From the NCBI GenBank assembly GCA_006227085.1, contig SBFY01000153.1:1-12512 (forward strand): a DNA stretch of 12,512 nucleotides. The letters are read 5' to 3'. Below the pieces are notes generated by a model that had not been told where the DNA came from, searched no databases, and was given only the letters and a program-made list of their open reading frames with translations. The stretch is from Gammaproteobacteria bacterium (lineage in GTDB: Bacteria > Pseudomonadota > Gammaproteobacteria > Pseudomonadales > M0112). Both the position numbers and the translations under genes were made by a program. This document shows, piece after piece, positions 6,522 through 12,512 of the stretch; position 1 is the stretch's first letter, and each line of letters begins with the position of its first letter.

Positions 6522-7644
6522 GCCAATCTGTATAAAATTGCACCAGTTTTGACGCCAGGTCCGGCAAATCCGCCTGCTTTTTTCGCCACTCCTGCGTGGC
6601 TTGCTGCCAATCGCCCATCCGGGATTGCAGCGTTTCCCATGCCACCGTATCCCACCGCCCACGACACCAGGCCATGTCCCAATCCTGCAGGGCATGCGCC
6701 AGCGTTGGCGGCCAAGCCATCGTATAGCGTGCGAGGAACGCCGCCAGCTTGGCCTCATGGGCCGCTTCAGCCTGCCGGTAAGGTTGCCATAGCATCGGCT
6801 GGCCAGCCCACTGTGCCCGCACGAAAGAGTCCTCACCGCGCACGATGTTGAGGTCGCAGGCCCATAGCAGGCGGTCATAATCCTGCTGGGACAGGAACGG
6901 CAGCCGCAGCACACGGAGACTGGCCAGTGAGCATGGCCGGCCAGTGATCAGTGGCTGCCCACATACTTTTCCCACCTCTGCTGCCAAAGGCCCATCCGGG
7001 ACCAGGCAGGCCCATGGTTGTGACCCCTCCGCCAGTGACTGCAACATCGCCACCAGCGGCGCATCCGGGTAAGCGAACAGGGACAGCAGGCGCTCACCGG
7101 CACGCGGCGGCAATCCCAGCCCGGCCAGGAACGGGGCCTTTTCATGGGCGAGAAAGTCCTGCCGCTGTTTTTCCAGCCCGGACTCCCGCAACAAACCACC
7201 CGTCGCCGTCGTGAAGCCCGGGAAGAAAAACGCCTTGCGCAGCCGGCTGCGGGCATGCACCGACCACAGGCCATGCGAGCCTTCCACCCAATCCTCGGCA
7301 CTCAGGTATTCGAGGTTGATCCACAACGGTGGCCGCTCACGCGCTGCCATTGCATCAACCGCAGCATCCGGCAATTCACAGGCAAAGGCTTCAATCACCA
7401 CCGCCGCCTGCGGACGTGGCAGGCTGCTGCCAGTCCAGCGGCAAACCGTCACACCATTGATGGTTTGCATATCCCGACCGGCCTGCACATCCGGGCACAA
7501 GCGGGACAACACTTCCGGCTGGTCAATCCACAGGCAGACATCCAGCCCATGCTCAGCGGCCAACTGTTTCGACAACCGCCAGCACACCCCGGCATCGCCG
7601 AAGTTATCCACCACCGCACAGAAGACATCCCATTGCCGGCTCAT
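6517..7644 (-). CDS. earP: EF-P arginine rhamnosyltransferase EarP
   Basis: This 375-residue cytosolic, GT-B-fold inverting glycosyltransferase transfers L-rhamnose from dTDP-rhamnose to the tip arginine of EF-P. The N-terminal signature VVDNFGDAGVCWRL gives D13 and D17, the positions reported as essential in characterised EarP proteins. The nucleotide-sugar site block RGEDSFVRAQWAG (269-281) gives E271 and D272. The length is as usual for the family. It lies immediately upstream of efp with a 37-base gap, the arrangement seen in Pseudomonas, which confirms the pairing with an Arg32 EF-P. Its ATG overlaps the stop of the marR-type gene by 4 bases (ATGA, 7641-7644), so translation is probably coupled. 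The dTDP-rhamnose synthesis genes are not in the window. Confidence 0.97.
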   Translation of the reverse strand: MSRQWDVFCAVVDNFGDAGVCWRLSKQLAAEHGLDVCLWIDQPEVLSRLCPDVQAGRDMQTINGVTVCRWTGSSLPRPQAAVVIEAFACELPDAAVDAMAARERPPLWINLEYLSAEDWVEGSHGLWSVHARSRLRKAFFFPGFTTATGGLLRESGLEKQRQDFLAHEKAPFLAGLGLPPRAGERLLSLFAYPDAPLVAMLQSLAEGSQPWACLVPDGPLAAEVGKVCGQPLITGRPCSLASLRVLRLPFLSQQDYDRLLWACDLNIVRGEDSFVRAQWAGQPMLWQPYRQAEAAHEAKLAAFLARYTMAWPPTLAHALQDWDMAWCRGRWDTVAWETLQSRMGDWQQATQEWRKKQADLPDLASKLVQFYTDWL

Positions 7645-8120
7645 GATGGCCGATCACCCGTTGCCAGCAGGGCCAGCAACAACTGCTGGAACGTGCGCTC
7701 ACCTTCACCGAGTGTTGCAAAAAAACGCTCGGCGGCCTGCATGACGGCCCGACGCGCCGGCAGCAGCACCTCACGACCGGCGGTCGTCACCTGCAGGCAG
7801 CGGGCGCGACGATCCGCCGGATCCACTACCCGCACCAACCAGCCCTTGCTCTCCAGTCGCCGCGCTACCTGCGACACCATCATCGGGTCCAGCCCACCAT
7901 CGCTGGCAATCCGGCTTTGCGTCACCGACTGGCCATCCTGGCCAAGGAACTGCACCAGCGACAGCACAAAAAACTGGGTACGTGTCAGCCCAACCGGCAT
8001 CACGACCTGGTCAATGGTCCGTTCCCATTGCGCCGCCGTACGGAATAACAGGAAGCCACTGACCCGGTGTAAATCCAGTCCCAGCAGTGCATCGTCAGTG
8101 GTCGTGCTGTCGTCATTCAT
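7641..8120 (-). CDS. MarR-family transcriptional regulator
   Basis: This 159-residue protein has the winged-helix layout of MarR. A dimerising N-terminal helix is followed by VGLTRTQFFVLSLV (43-56), the helix-turn-helix at about 65-95 with recognition region DPMMVSQVARRLESKGWL, and the wing DPADRRARCLQVTTAGRE (100-117). It should act as a dimeric, ligand-responsive repressor. It diverges from an RND adaptor gene across a 99-base region containing an 18-base palindrome, the usual arrangement for control of the adjacent pump and of its own gene. The start at 8120 lacks a strong ribosome site, but no better start is visible. The stop overlaps the earP start by 4 bases, so it heads the marR-earP-efp unit. 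The inducer is unknown. Confidence 0.92.
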   Translation of the reverse strand: MNDDSTTTDDALLGLDLHRVSGFLLFRTAAQWERTIDQVVMPVGLTRTQFFVLSLVQFLGQDGQSVTQSRIASDGGLDPMMVSQVARRLESKGWLVRVVDPADRRARCLQVTTAGREVLLPARRAVMQAAERFFATLGEGERTFQQLLLALLATGDRPS

Positions 8121-8122
8121 GC

Positions 8123-8151
8123 TTGCAGGGCCTGTCGGGGCTGGATACTAT
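8123..8151 (+). promoter_or_regulatory. Candidate promoter of the RND efflux operon
   Basis: TTGCAG (8123-8128) is separated by exactly 17 bases from TACTAT (8146-8151). Matches to consensus are modest (3/6 and 4/6). The -10 coincides with the left arm of the palindrome at 8146-8163, so a dimeric repressor bound there would block RNA polymerase. Transcription would begin near 8158. Confidence 0.45.
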
Positions 8152-8163
8152 GCACGCATAGTA
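8146..8163. promoter_or_regulatory. Palindromic operator, probable MarR site
   Basis: TACTATGC-AC-GCATAGTA is a perfect inverted repeat of 8-base arms around a 2-base centre. Its 18-base length fits MarR-family operators. It lies 26 bases from the marR start codon and 57 bases before the adaptor start codon, so it could govern both divergent transcripts. Assignment to this particular MarR protein rests on position. Confidence 0.72.
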
Positions 8164-8168
8164 ATTAG

Positions 8169-8193
8169 CCGGGACAGCAACAACAAGTCCCGG
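8169..8193 (+). repeat. Inverted repeat / stem-loop in the efflux leader
   Basis: CCGGGAC (8169-8175) and GTCCCGG (8187-8193) are perfect complements around the 11-base, A-rich loop AGCAACAACAA. If transcription starts near 8158 it forms a hairpin in the 5' untranslated leader. It ends 16 bases before the ribosome site of the adaptor gene. There is no T-run, so it is not a plain terminator. It could stabilise the mRNA or be a second protein-binding site. Confidence 0.5.
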
Positions 8194-8209
8194 TGACCCA
8201 ACTGATCAT

Positions 8210-8213
8210 GGAG
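8210..8213 (+). promoter_or_regulatory. Ribosome binding site of the adaptor gene
   Basis: GGAG lies six bases before the ATG at 8220 and decides that start over the in-frame GTG at 8193 (inside the stem-loop arm) and the ATG at 8208, neither of which has a ribosome site. Confidence 0.7.
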
Positions 8214-8219
8214 TTCCTG

Positions 8220-9299
8220 ATGAACCGGCAATCCTGGCTGCGGATCCTGCTGCCCATCCTGGTCATTGCATTGGCCTGGTTATCCGGCCAGGCCATGCTG
8301 GCACTGAAACCGGAACCGGCGCGCCACAGCGTGCAACGACCGGCACCACTGGTCGAGACCATCACCGTCCACAAAGGCAGCGTGGCATTCAGCATTCGTT
8401 CGCAAGGCACCGTGACACCCAGCCATCGCACCCGCCTGGCCAGCGAGATCAGTGGCCGCGTACTCGCCATGTCACCCACTTTCGTGCAAGGCCGCCGGGT
8501 CGCACAAGGTGATGCCCTGGTCACCGTGGATCCGACCGATTACGAGGTAGCGTTGGCCGAAGCCGAGGCAGCGCTGGTACAGGCCCAGCTTGACCTGGCC
8601 GATCGCAAGGCCCGCTACGAGGCCTCCTCGCTTGCCGTGCAGCAAGCACTGGCATTACTGCGCGCCAGTGAGGCGCGCCAGCGACAAGCCAGGCAGGACC
8701 TGGCCAATACCATCATCCGCGCACCCTACGATGCCGTGATTGAGGAACGCCACACCGACCTCGGCCAGTACCTGATGCCGGGCAACCCGGTTGCCCAGCT
8801 GGCCAGCACAACCGTGGCCGAGGTACGCCTGCCCTTGCCCGCCAGCGATTTCGCATTAGTGGCACCGGCCTACTTCAGCGAATTCCCGCCCACCCAGGCC
8901 ACCCTGCATGCCACCCTGGGTAATCGCCAGGTGCAATGGCCAGCCCGCATTGAGCGTGCCGATGCCATGCTGGATGACGAAACCCGGGTGTTCACGCTGG
9001 TGGCCACCGTCGACGCGCCATATGACGCCACCCCGCCATTGCCCATCGGCCTGTTCGTGCACGCCGATATCGCTGCCCAGCCGCTGGCCGATGCCGTGCG
9101 ATTGCCATTGTCCGTACTGGCCGGCGACCACGTGTTTGTGGTCCGTGAGGACCAGACACTGGCGCAACGACCGGTGGAAGTGCTGTACCGCGACAGCCAG
9201 CACGTGATCATCGGTGAAGGCCTGGCAGAAGGGGATCGGGTCATGAGCACACGCCTGCCCATGGCCTTCGACGGCATGGCGGTGAGCCTGCAACCGTGA
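8220..9299 (+). CDS. RND efflux periplasmic adaptor (membrane fusion protein)
   Basis: This 359-residue HlyD/AcrA-type adaptor would link the inner-membrane RND pump to an outer-membrane channel. An N-terminal hydrophobic segment (about 8-28) anchors or exports it, with no lipobox cysteine, so it is probably membrane-anchored rather than a lipoprotein. Split lipoyl halves lie at about 70-105 (ASEISGRV...VAQGDALVTVD) and 163-197 (NTIIRAPYDAVIEERHTDLGQ). They flank an Ala/Gln/Arg-rich coiled-coil hairpin (about 107-160), followed by the beta-barrel and membrane-proximal domains ending in GLAEGDRV. The stop overlaps the GTG start of the pump (GTGA, 9296-9299). The promoter and operator candidates upstream suggest control by the divergent MarR protein. 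The substrate is unknown. Confidence 0.93.
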   Translation: MNRQSWLRILLPILVIALAWLSGQAMLALKPEPARHSVQRPAPLVETITVHKGSVAFSIRSQGTVTPSHRTRLASEISGRVLAMSPTFVQGRRVAQGDALVTVDPTDYEVALAEAEAALVQAQLDLADRKARYEASSLAVQQALALLRASEARQRQARQDLANTIIRAPYDAVIEERHTDLGQYLMPGNPVAQLASTTVAEVRLPLPASDFALVAPAYFSEFPPTQATLHATLGNRQVQWPARIERADAMLDDETRVFTLVATVDAPYDATPPLPIGLFVHADIAAQPLADAVRLPLSVLAGDHVFVVREDQTLAQRPVEVLYRDSQHVIIGEGLAEGDRVMSTRLPMAFDGMAVSLQP

Positions 9300-12200
9300 A
9301 TCCTCCGGTCATACAGGAAAGGGGTGCCATTGCCTGGATGGCGCGCAACCCGGTTGCCGCCAACCTGCTGATGCTGCTGGTCATCGTCGCCGGCCTCACC
9401 AGCATTGCCACCATGACCAAGGAAGTGTTCCCGACCTTCCCCAGCGACACCATCACCATCACTGTCCCCTATCCCGGCAGCAGTCCGGAAGAAGTCGAGG
9501 AAGGCGTGCTGGTCAAGATCGAGGAAGCCATCCAGGATCTTGAAGGCATCGACAAACTGCGATCAACCGCTACCGAAAACAGCGGCGTGGTGACAGTGGA
9601 ACTGTTACCCGGCGTGGATGCCACCACGGTCGTCAACCGCATCAAGGTACGCGTCGACAGCATTGCATCATTCCCCACTGAGGTGGAATCACCAGTCATT
9701 GAGGAAGTACTGCGACGCACCCGTGTACTGAACCTCACCGCTTATGGCCCATTGGATGAAAGCGCACTCAAGCAGCTGGCCGATCGCCTGCGCGATGGCA
9801 TCCTCGCCTTGCCGGGCATTACCCAGGTCAAGGTCATCGGCAGTCGCGATTACGAAATGACCATCGAGGTTTCCGATGCGACCCTGCGCCAGTACGGCGT
9901 GCGCTTTGACGAACTGGTGGCCGCGGTACGACGCCAATCACAGGATTTGCCGGGTGGCAAACTGCGTACCGATGATCGCACCATCAGCTTGCGTTCCAGC
10001 AGCCAGGCCCGCAGCGCCGATGATTTCCGCGACCTGGTGTTACTGAGCCGTGCCGATGGCCAACGTGTACGTCTCGGTGATGTCGCTACCGTGCGCGACG
10101 GGTTCCGCGACCAGCCCCTGTTAAGCACCTTCAACGGCCTGCCGGCCATTACCCTGCAGGTGGATCGTGTCGGCGACCAGAATGCACTGGCCATCAGCGA
10201 TGCCGTCAAGGCCTTCACTGCGGAAGCACAGTCGCAACTACCGGAAGGCGTGACACTACACACCTGGTGGGACCAGACCAACGTTCTCAAGGGCCGCATC
10301 GAATTGCTGCTGCGTAATGCCGTGCAAGGCGCCATCCTGGTGGTACTGGCATTGGCACTGTTCCTGCAACCACGACTTGCATTCTGGGTAGTGGTCGGCG
10401 TGCCGTTCTGCTTCCTCGGTGCATTGATGCTGATGAATACCGCATGGATCGACCAATCGATCAATGTGATTTCACTGTTCGGCTTCATTTTGGTGCTGGG
10501 GATCGTGGTGGATGATGCCATCGTCACGGCGGAAAGTGCCTACCATGTACTGGAACAGGAACAGCAAGGCATCGACAGCATCATACGTGGTGTCAAACGC
10601 GTGACCACGGCCACCGTGTTCGGCGTCATTACCACCATGATTGCTTTCCTGCCGATGCTGTTCCTCACCGAAGGCATCGCGGAACTGTTTTCCGTGATGG
10701 CAACAGTCGTCATCCTTTGCCTGGCATTCTCGATCCTCGAAACCAAATTCATCCTGCCAGCACATTTGCGCCATATGCACACCCGCTCATCCGGCCAAGG
10801 CTGGCTGGGACGTTGCCAGCAGTTCCAGCAAGGTTTCAGTGACGGCTTGAAGCGCTTCGCCCAACAACAGTACCAGCCGTTGTTACAACGTTGTCTCGCA
10901 CATCGTTACCTGGTACTGGCGCTGTTCCTCGCCTGCCTGATGCTGGCAATGAAGCTCGTTCCATCCGGCATGGTGCGGTTTGTGTTTTTCCCGAATGTGC
11001 CATCCGATTTCATCGAGATGACCCTGCAAATGCCGGAAGGCACGCCCTACACCGTCACGCATGCCATGGCACAACGCATTGCGGATGCGGCTGACACAGT
11101 CAATGCACGTTACCGCGAAAGCAGCGGCAGCGATGTGGATGTCATTGAAGACCTGCAACTGCTCTCCACCGATGATGTCACCGCCAGCATGTCAGCTGCA
11201 TTGTTGCCCAGTACCGAGCGTGACATCACCTCGGTGACACTGGCCAAATGGTGGCGCGAGGCCATTGGTCCGCTGCCCGGCATCAAGGCCCTCAGTGTTG
11301 ATGCAAACGCAGGGCGCGCGAGCATACCGATTGACATCCAGCTCAACGCCAATGAACTCGGCACCTTGCGTGCAGCAGCCGATAGCGTCAAGCAGGCACT
11401 GCAACAGTACGATGGTGTCTTCGACATCCGCGACACATTCAATGCCGGCGCCCCGGAAGTGGATGTGCGACTCACCGCTGAAGGCGAAGCCTTGGGACTG
11501 GGACAGGCCGAGCTGGCACGCCAGGTCCGGCAGGCGTTCTTCGGTGCTGAAATCCAGCGGCTCCAGCGTGGCCGCCATGAAGTGCGCGTGTATGCACGCC
11601 TGCCCGAACAACGGCGCAACAGCCTGGAAACCCTCAAGGACCTGTGGGTGCGATTACCTGATGGGCGCCAGGTTCCTTTCCCGGTGGTGGGTGAACTGGT
11701 AGAACAGGAAGGGATCAGCAGCATCCAGCGCCTGAACCGCGAACGCATCGTCAATGTGCAGGCCGATGTCGACAAGGCACTGGTGGAACCGACACGCATC
11801 CTGGCCGATCTCGAACAACAGGTCTTGCTGCAATTGCCGCAGCGCTATCCCGGCTTGCGTTATTCGCTCAGCGGTGAAGCCGAAGAACAGGCGGACAATG
11901 CCCGCACACTTGCCATCACAGGCCTGTTGGTGCTGTGCCTGATTTACGCCGCCCTCGCCATCCCGTTGCGTTCGTACACCCAACCGCTGGTGATCATGTC
12001 CGTGATTCCCTTCGGGGTCGTCGGCGCCTTGCTGGGCCACTGGTTACTCGGCAAGGAAATCAGCGTGATCTCGATTATCGGCATCGTGGCCCTGGCTGGC
12101 ATCGTGGTGAACGATAGCCTGGTGCTGATTGATGACATGAATCACCAGCGCCGGCAAGGCGCCTTGTGGCGCGACGCTGTGGCACGCTCTGGTGTGCGCC

Positions 12201-12433
12201 GCTTTCGTGCCGTGGTGCTGACATCGCTGACCACGTTTGTCGGCCTGCTGCCCATCCAGCTGGAAACCTCCATCCAGGCACAATTCCTGAAACCGATGGC
12301 CATCTCAGTGGCATTTGGCGTGCTGTTCGCCACCCTGGTGACCTTGTTGCTGGTGCCAGCACTGTGCTGGATCATGGATGACATCCGCCAGCAACTGCAG
12401 CGGTTACGCACAGCTCCCGGCATGGCACAATAA
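9296..12433 (+). CDS. RND efflux transporter, AcrB/HAE-type inner-membrane pump
   Basis: This 1045-residue protein has the full length and duplicated layout of RND exporters: TM1 (about 21-39), a large periplasmic loop, TM2-6 (about 338-488), TM7 (about 537-554), a second periplasmic loop, and TM8-12 (about 870-1025). It should drive drug or lipid export with the proton-motive force, together with the preceding adaptor. The TM4 proton-relay pair is present (GIVVDDAIV, D406 and D407). Arg971 and Thr976 in RAVVLTSL match the AcrB TM11 region. The TM10 position of AcrB Lys940 falls in GIVVNDSLV and is not lysine, a change seen in a large RND subgroup. The GTG start at 9296 is preferred because the N-terminal lead-in AIAWMARNPVAANLLM matches the family; ATG 9338 would remove it. 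No outer-membrane factor gene follows, so the pump probably uses a TolC-like protein encoded elsewhere. Confidence 0.95.
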   Translation: MNPPVIQERGAIAWMARNPVAANLLMLLVIVAGLTSIATMTKEVFPTFPSDTITITVPYPGSSPEEVEEGVLVKIEEAIQDLEGIDKLRSTATENSGVVTVELLPGVDATTVVNRIKVRVDSIASFPTEVESPVIEEVLRRTRVLNLTAYGPLDESALKQLADRLRDGILALPGITQVKVIGSRDYEMTIEVSDATLRQYGVRFDELVAAVRRQSQDLPGGKLRTDDRTISLRSSSQARSADDFRDLVLLSRADGQRVRLGDVATVRDGFRDQPLLSTFNGLPAITLQVDRVGDQNALAISDAVKAFTAEAQSQLPEGVTLHTWWDQTNVLKGRIELLLRNAVQGAILVVLALALFLQPRLAFWVVVGVPFCFLGALMLMNTAWIDQSINVISLFGFILVLGIVVDDAIVTAESAYHVLEQEQQGIDSIIRGVKRVTTATVFGVITTMIAFLPMLFLTEGIAELFSVMATVVILCLAFSILETKFILPAHLRHMHTRSSGQGWLGRCQQFQQGFSDGLKRFAQQQYQPLLQRCLAHRYLVLALFLACLMLAMKLVPSGMVRFVFFPNVPSDFIEMTLQMPEGTPYTVTHAMAQRIADAADTVNARYRESSGSDVDVIEDLQLLSTDDVTASMSAALLPSTERDITSVTLAKWWREAIGPLPGIKALSVDANAGRASIPIDIQLNANELGTLRAAADSVKQALQQYDGVFDIRDTFNAGAPEVDVRLTAEGEALGLGQAELARQVRQAFFGAEIQRLQRGRHEVRVYARLPEQRRNSLETLKDLWVRLPDGRQVPFPVVGELVEQEGISSIQRLNRERIVNVQADVDKALVEPTRILADLEQQVLLQLPQRYPGLRYSLSGEAEEQADNARTLAITGLLVLCLIYAALAIPLRSYTQPLVIMSVIPFGVVGALLGHWLLGKEISVISIIGIVALAGIVVNDSLVLIDDMNHQRRQGALWRDAVARSGVRRFRAVVLTSLTTFVGLLPIQLETSIQAQFLKPMAISVAFGVLFATLVTLLLVPALCWIMDDIRQQLQRLRTAPGMAQ

Positions 12434-12459
12434 GCCGCCCTGCATTCCCGGAGTGCCCC

Positions 12460-12512
12460 ATGCTGTATTCACTGATCGCTGTCATCGCCGGTCTGGCCAT
12501 CCTGGTCTGGAG
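12460..12512 (+). CDS. Start of a membrane protein, possibly Ca2+/Na+ antiporter
   Basis: An ATG at 12460 with GGAG six bases upstream (12450-12453) opens a frame that runs off the window. The 17 visible residues (MLYSLIAVIAGLAILVW) form a hydrophobic segment. Their pattern resembles the start of YrbG-type calcium/sodium antiporters, in which such a helix is followed by a SADRFVDGA-like stretch, but that part is outside the window. The gene lies 26 bases after the pump and could be read through from the same transcript. The family assignment is tentative; that a membrane protein gene begins here is fairly sure. Confidence 0.5.
   Translation, partial: MLYSLIAVIAGLAILVW

Noticed and set aside
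6003..6851. 282-codon plus-strand frame opposite efp and the end of earP
   Set aside because: It is the shadow of highly conserved efp codons (His/Asp/Leu-rich) with no family match or ribosome site.
7144..8196. Long plus-strand open frame (350 codons) opposite earP and the marR gene
   Set aside because: It mirrors two well-supported genes, has low-complexity Arg/Ser/Pro-rich sequence and no recognisable domain; long antisense frames are common in GC-rich DNA.
5913..12433. Diproline motifs in EarP, the adaptor and the pump N-terminus as an EF-P feedback loop
   Set aside because: PP pairs also occur in the M48, SDR and radical SAM genes, none shows PPP, and the density looks like background.
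1..12512. Mobile elements, CRISPR, tRNA or phage genes
   Set aside because: No transposase or integrase motifs, direct repeat series, cloverleaf or attachment-like repeats were seen on reading both strands.

Overview
The window reads as ordinary chromosome of a Gram-negative proteobacterium, most likely a gammaproteobacterium. By eye it is GC-rich, densely coded and has short intergenic gaps. The elongation factor P is of the Pseudomonas-like arginine type and sits directly downstream of its rhamnosyltransferase gene earP, as in Pseudomonas. The outer-membrane barrel end and the RND efflux genes confirm a Gram-negative envelope. I see no tRNA, rRNA, CRISPR array, insertion sequence, integrase or phage gene. 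No gene-free stretch exceeds about 150 bases.

Layout. (1) 1-261 (+): the C-terminal end of an outer-membrane beta-barrel protein, followed by a strong bidirectional terminator (270-305). (2) 321-1919 (-): a tight three-gene operon in transcription order ybjQ, a membrane-anchored YbjQ paralogue, and a membrane-anchored M48 zinc protease. (3) 2068-5856 (+): two extended short-chain dehydrogenases (SDRs) with a 4-base start/stop overlap, then a B12-domain-type radical SAM enzyme. The radical SAM gene has its own promoter-like and palindromic leader, and a bidirectional terminator (5872-5897) follows. (4) 5913-8120 (-): marR-type regulator, earP and efp in transcription order. marR and earP overlap by 4 bases. 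(5) 8220-12433 (+): an RND efflux pair, periplasmic adaptor plus inner-membrane pump, coupled by a GTGA overlap. The start of an unrelated membrane protein, perhaps a Ca2+/Na+ antiporter, follows at 12460.

How the genes work together. Blocks 4 and 5 diverge from a 99-base region. It contains an 18-base near-perfect palindrome (8146-8163) whose left arm coincides with a candidate -10 of the pump promoter. The simplest reading is that the MarR protein represses the pump, and possibly its own operon, from this site. If so, EF-P rhamnosylation genes share a transcript with an efflux regulator. Block 3 is the least explained part. Two SDR oxidoreductases and a radical SAM enzyme with a cobalamin-fold N-terminus look like a small uncharacterised biosynthetic or lipid/sugar-modifying unit, but the substrate cannot be read from the sequence. 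Block 2 joins two YbjQ-fold proteins with a membrane protease, which suggests an envelope-linked role that is also unproven.
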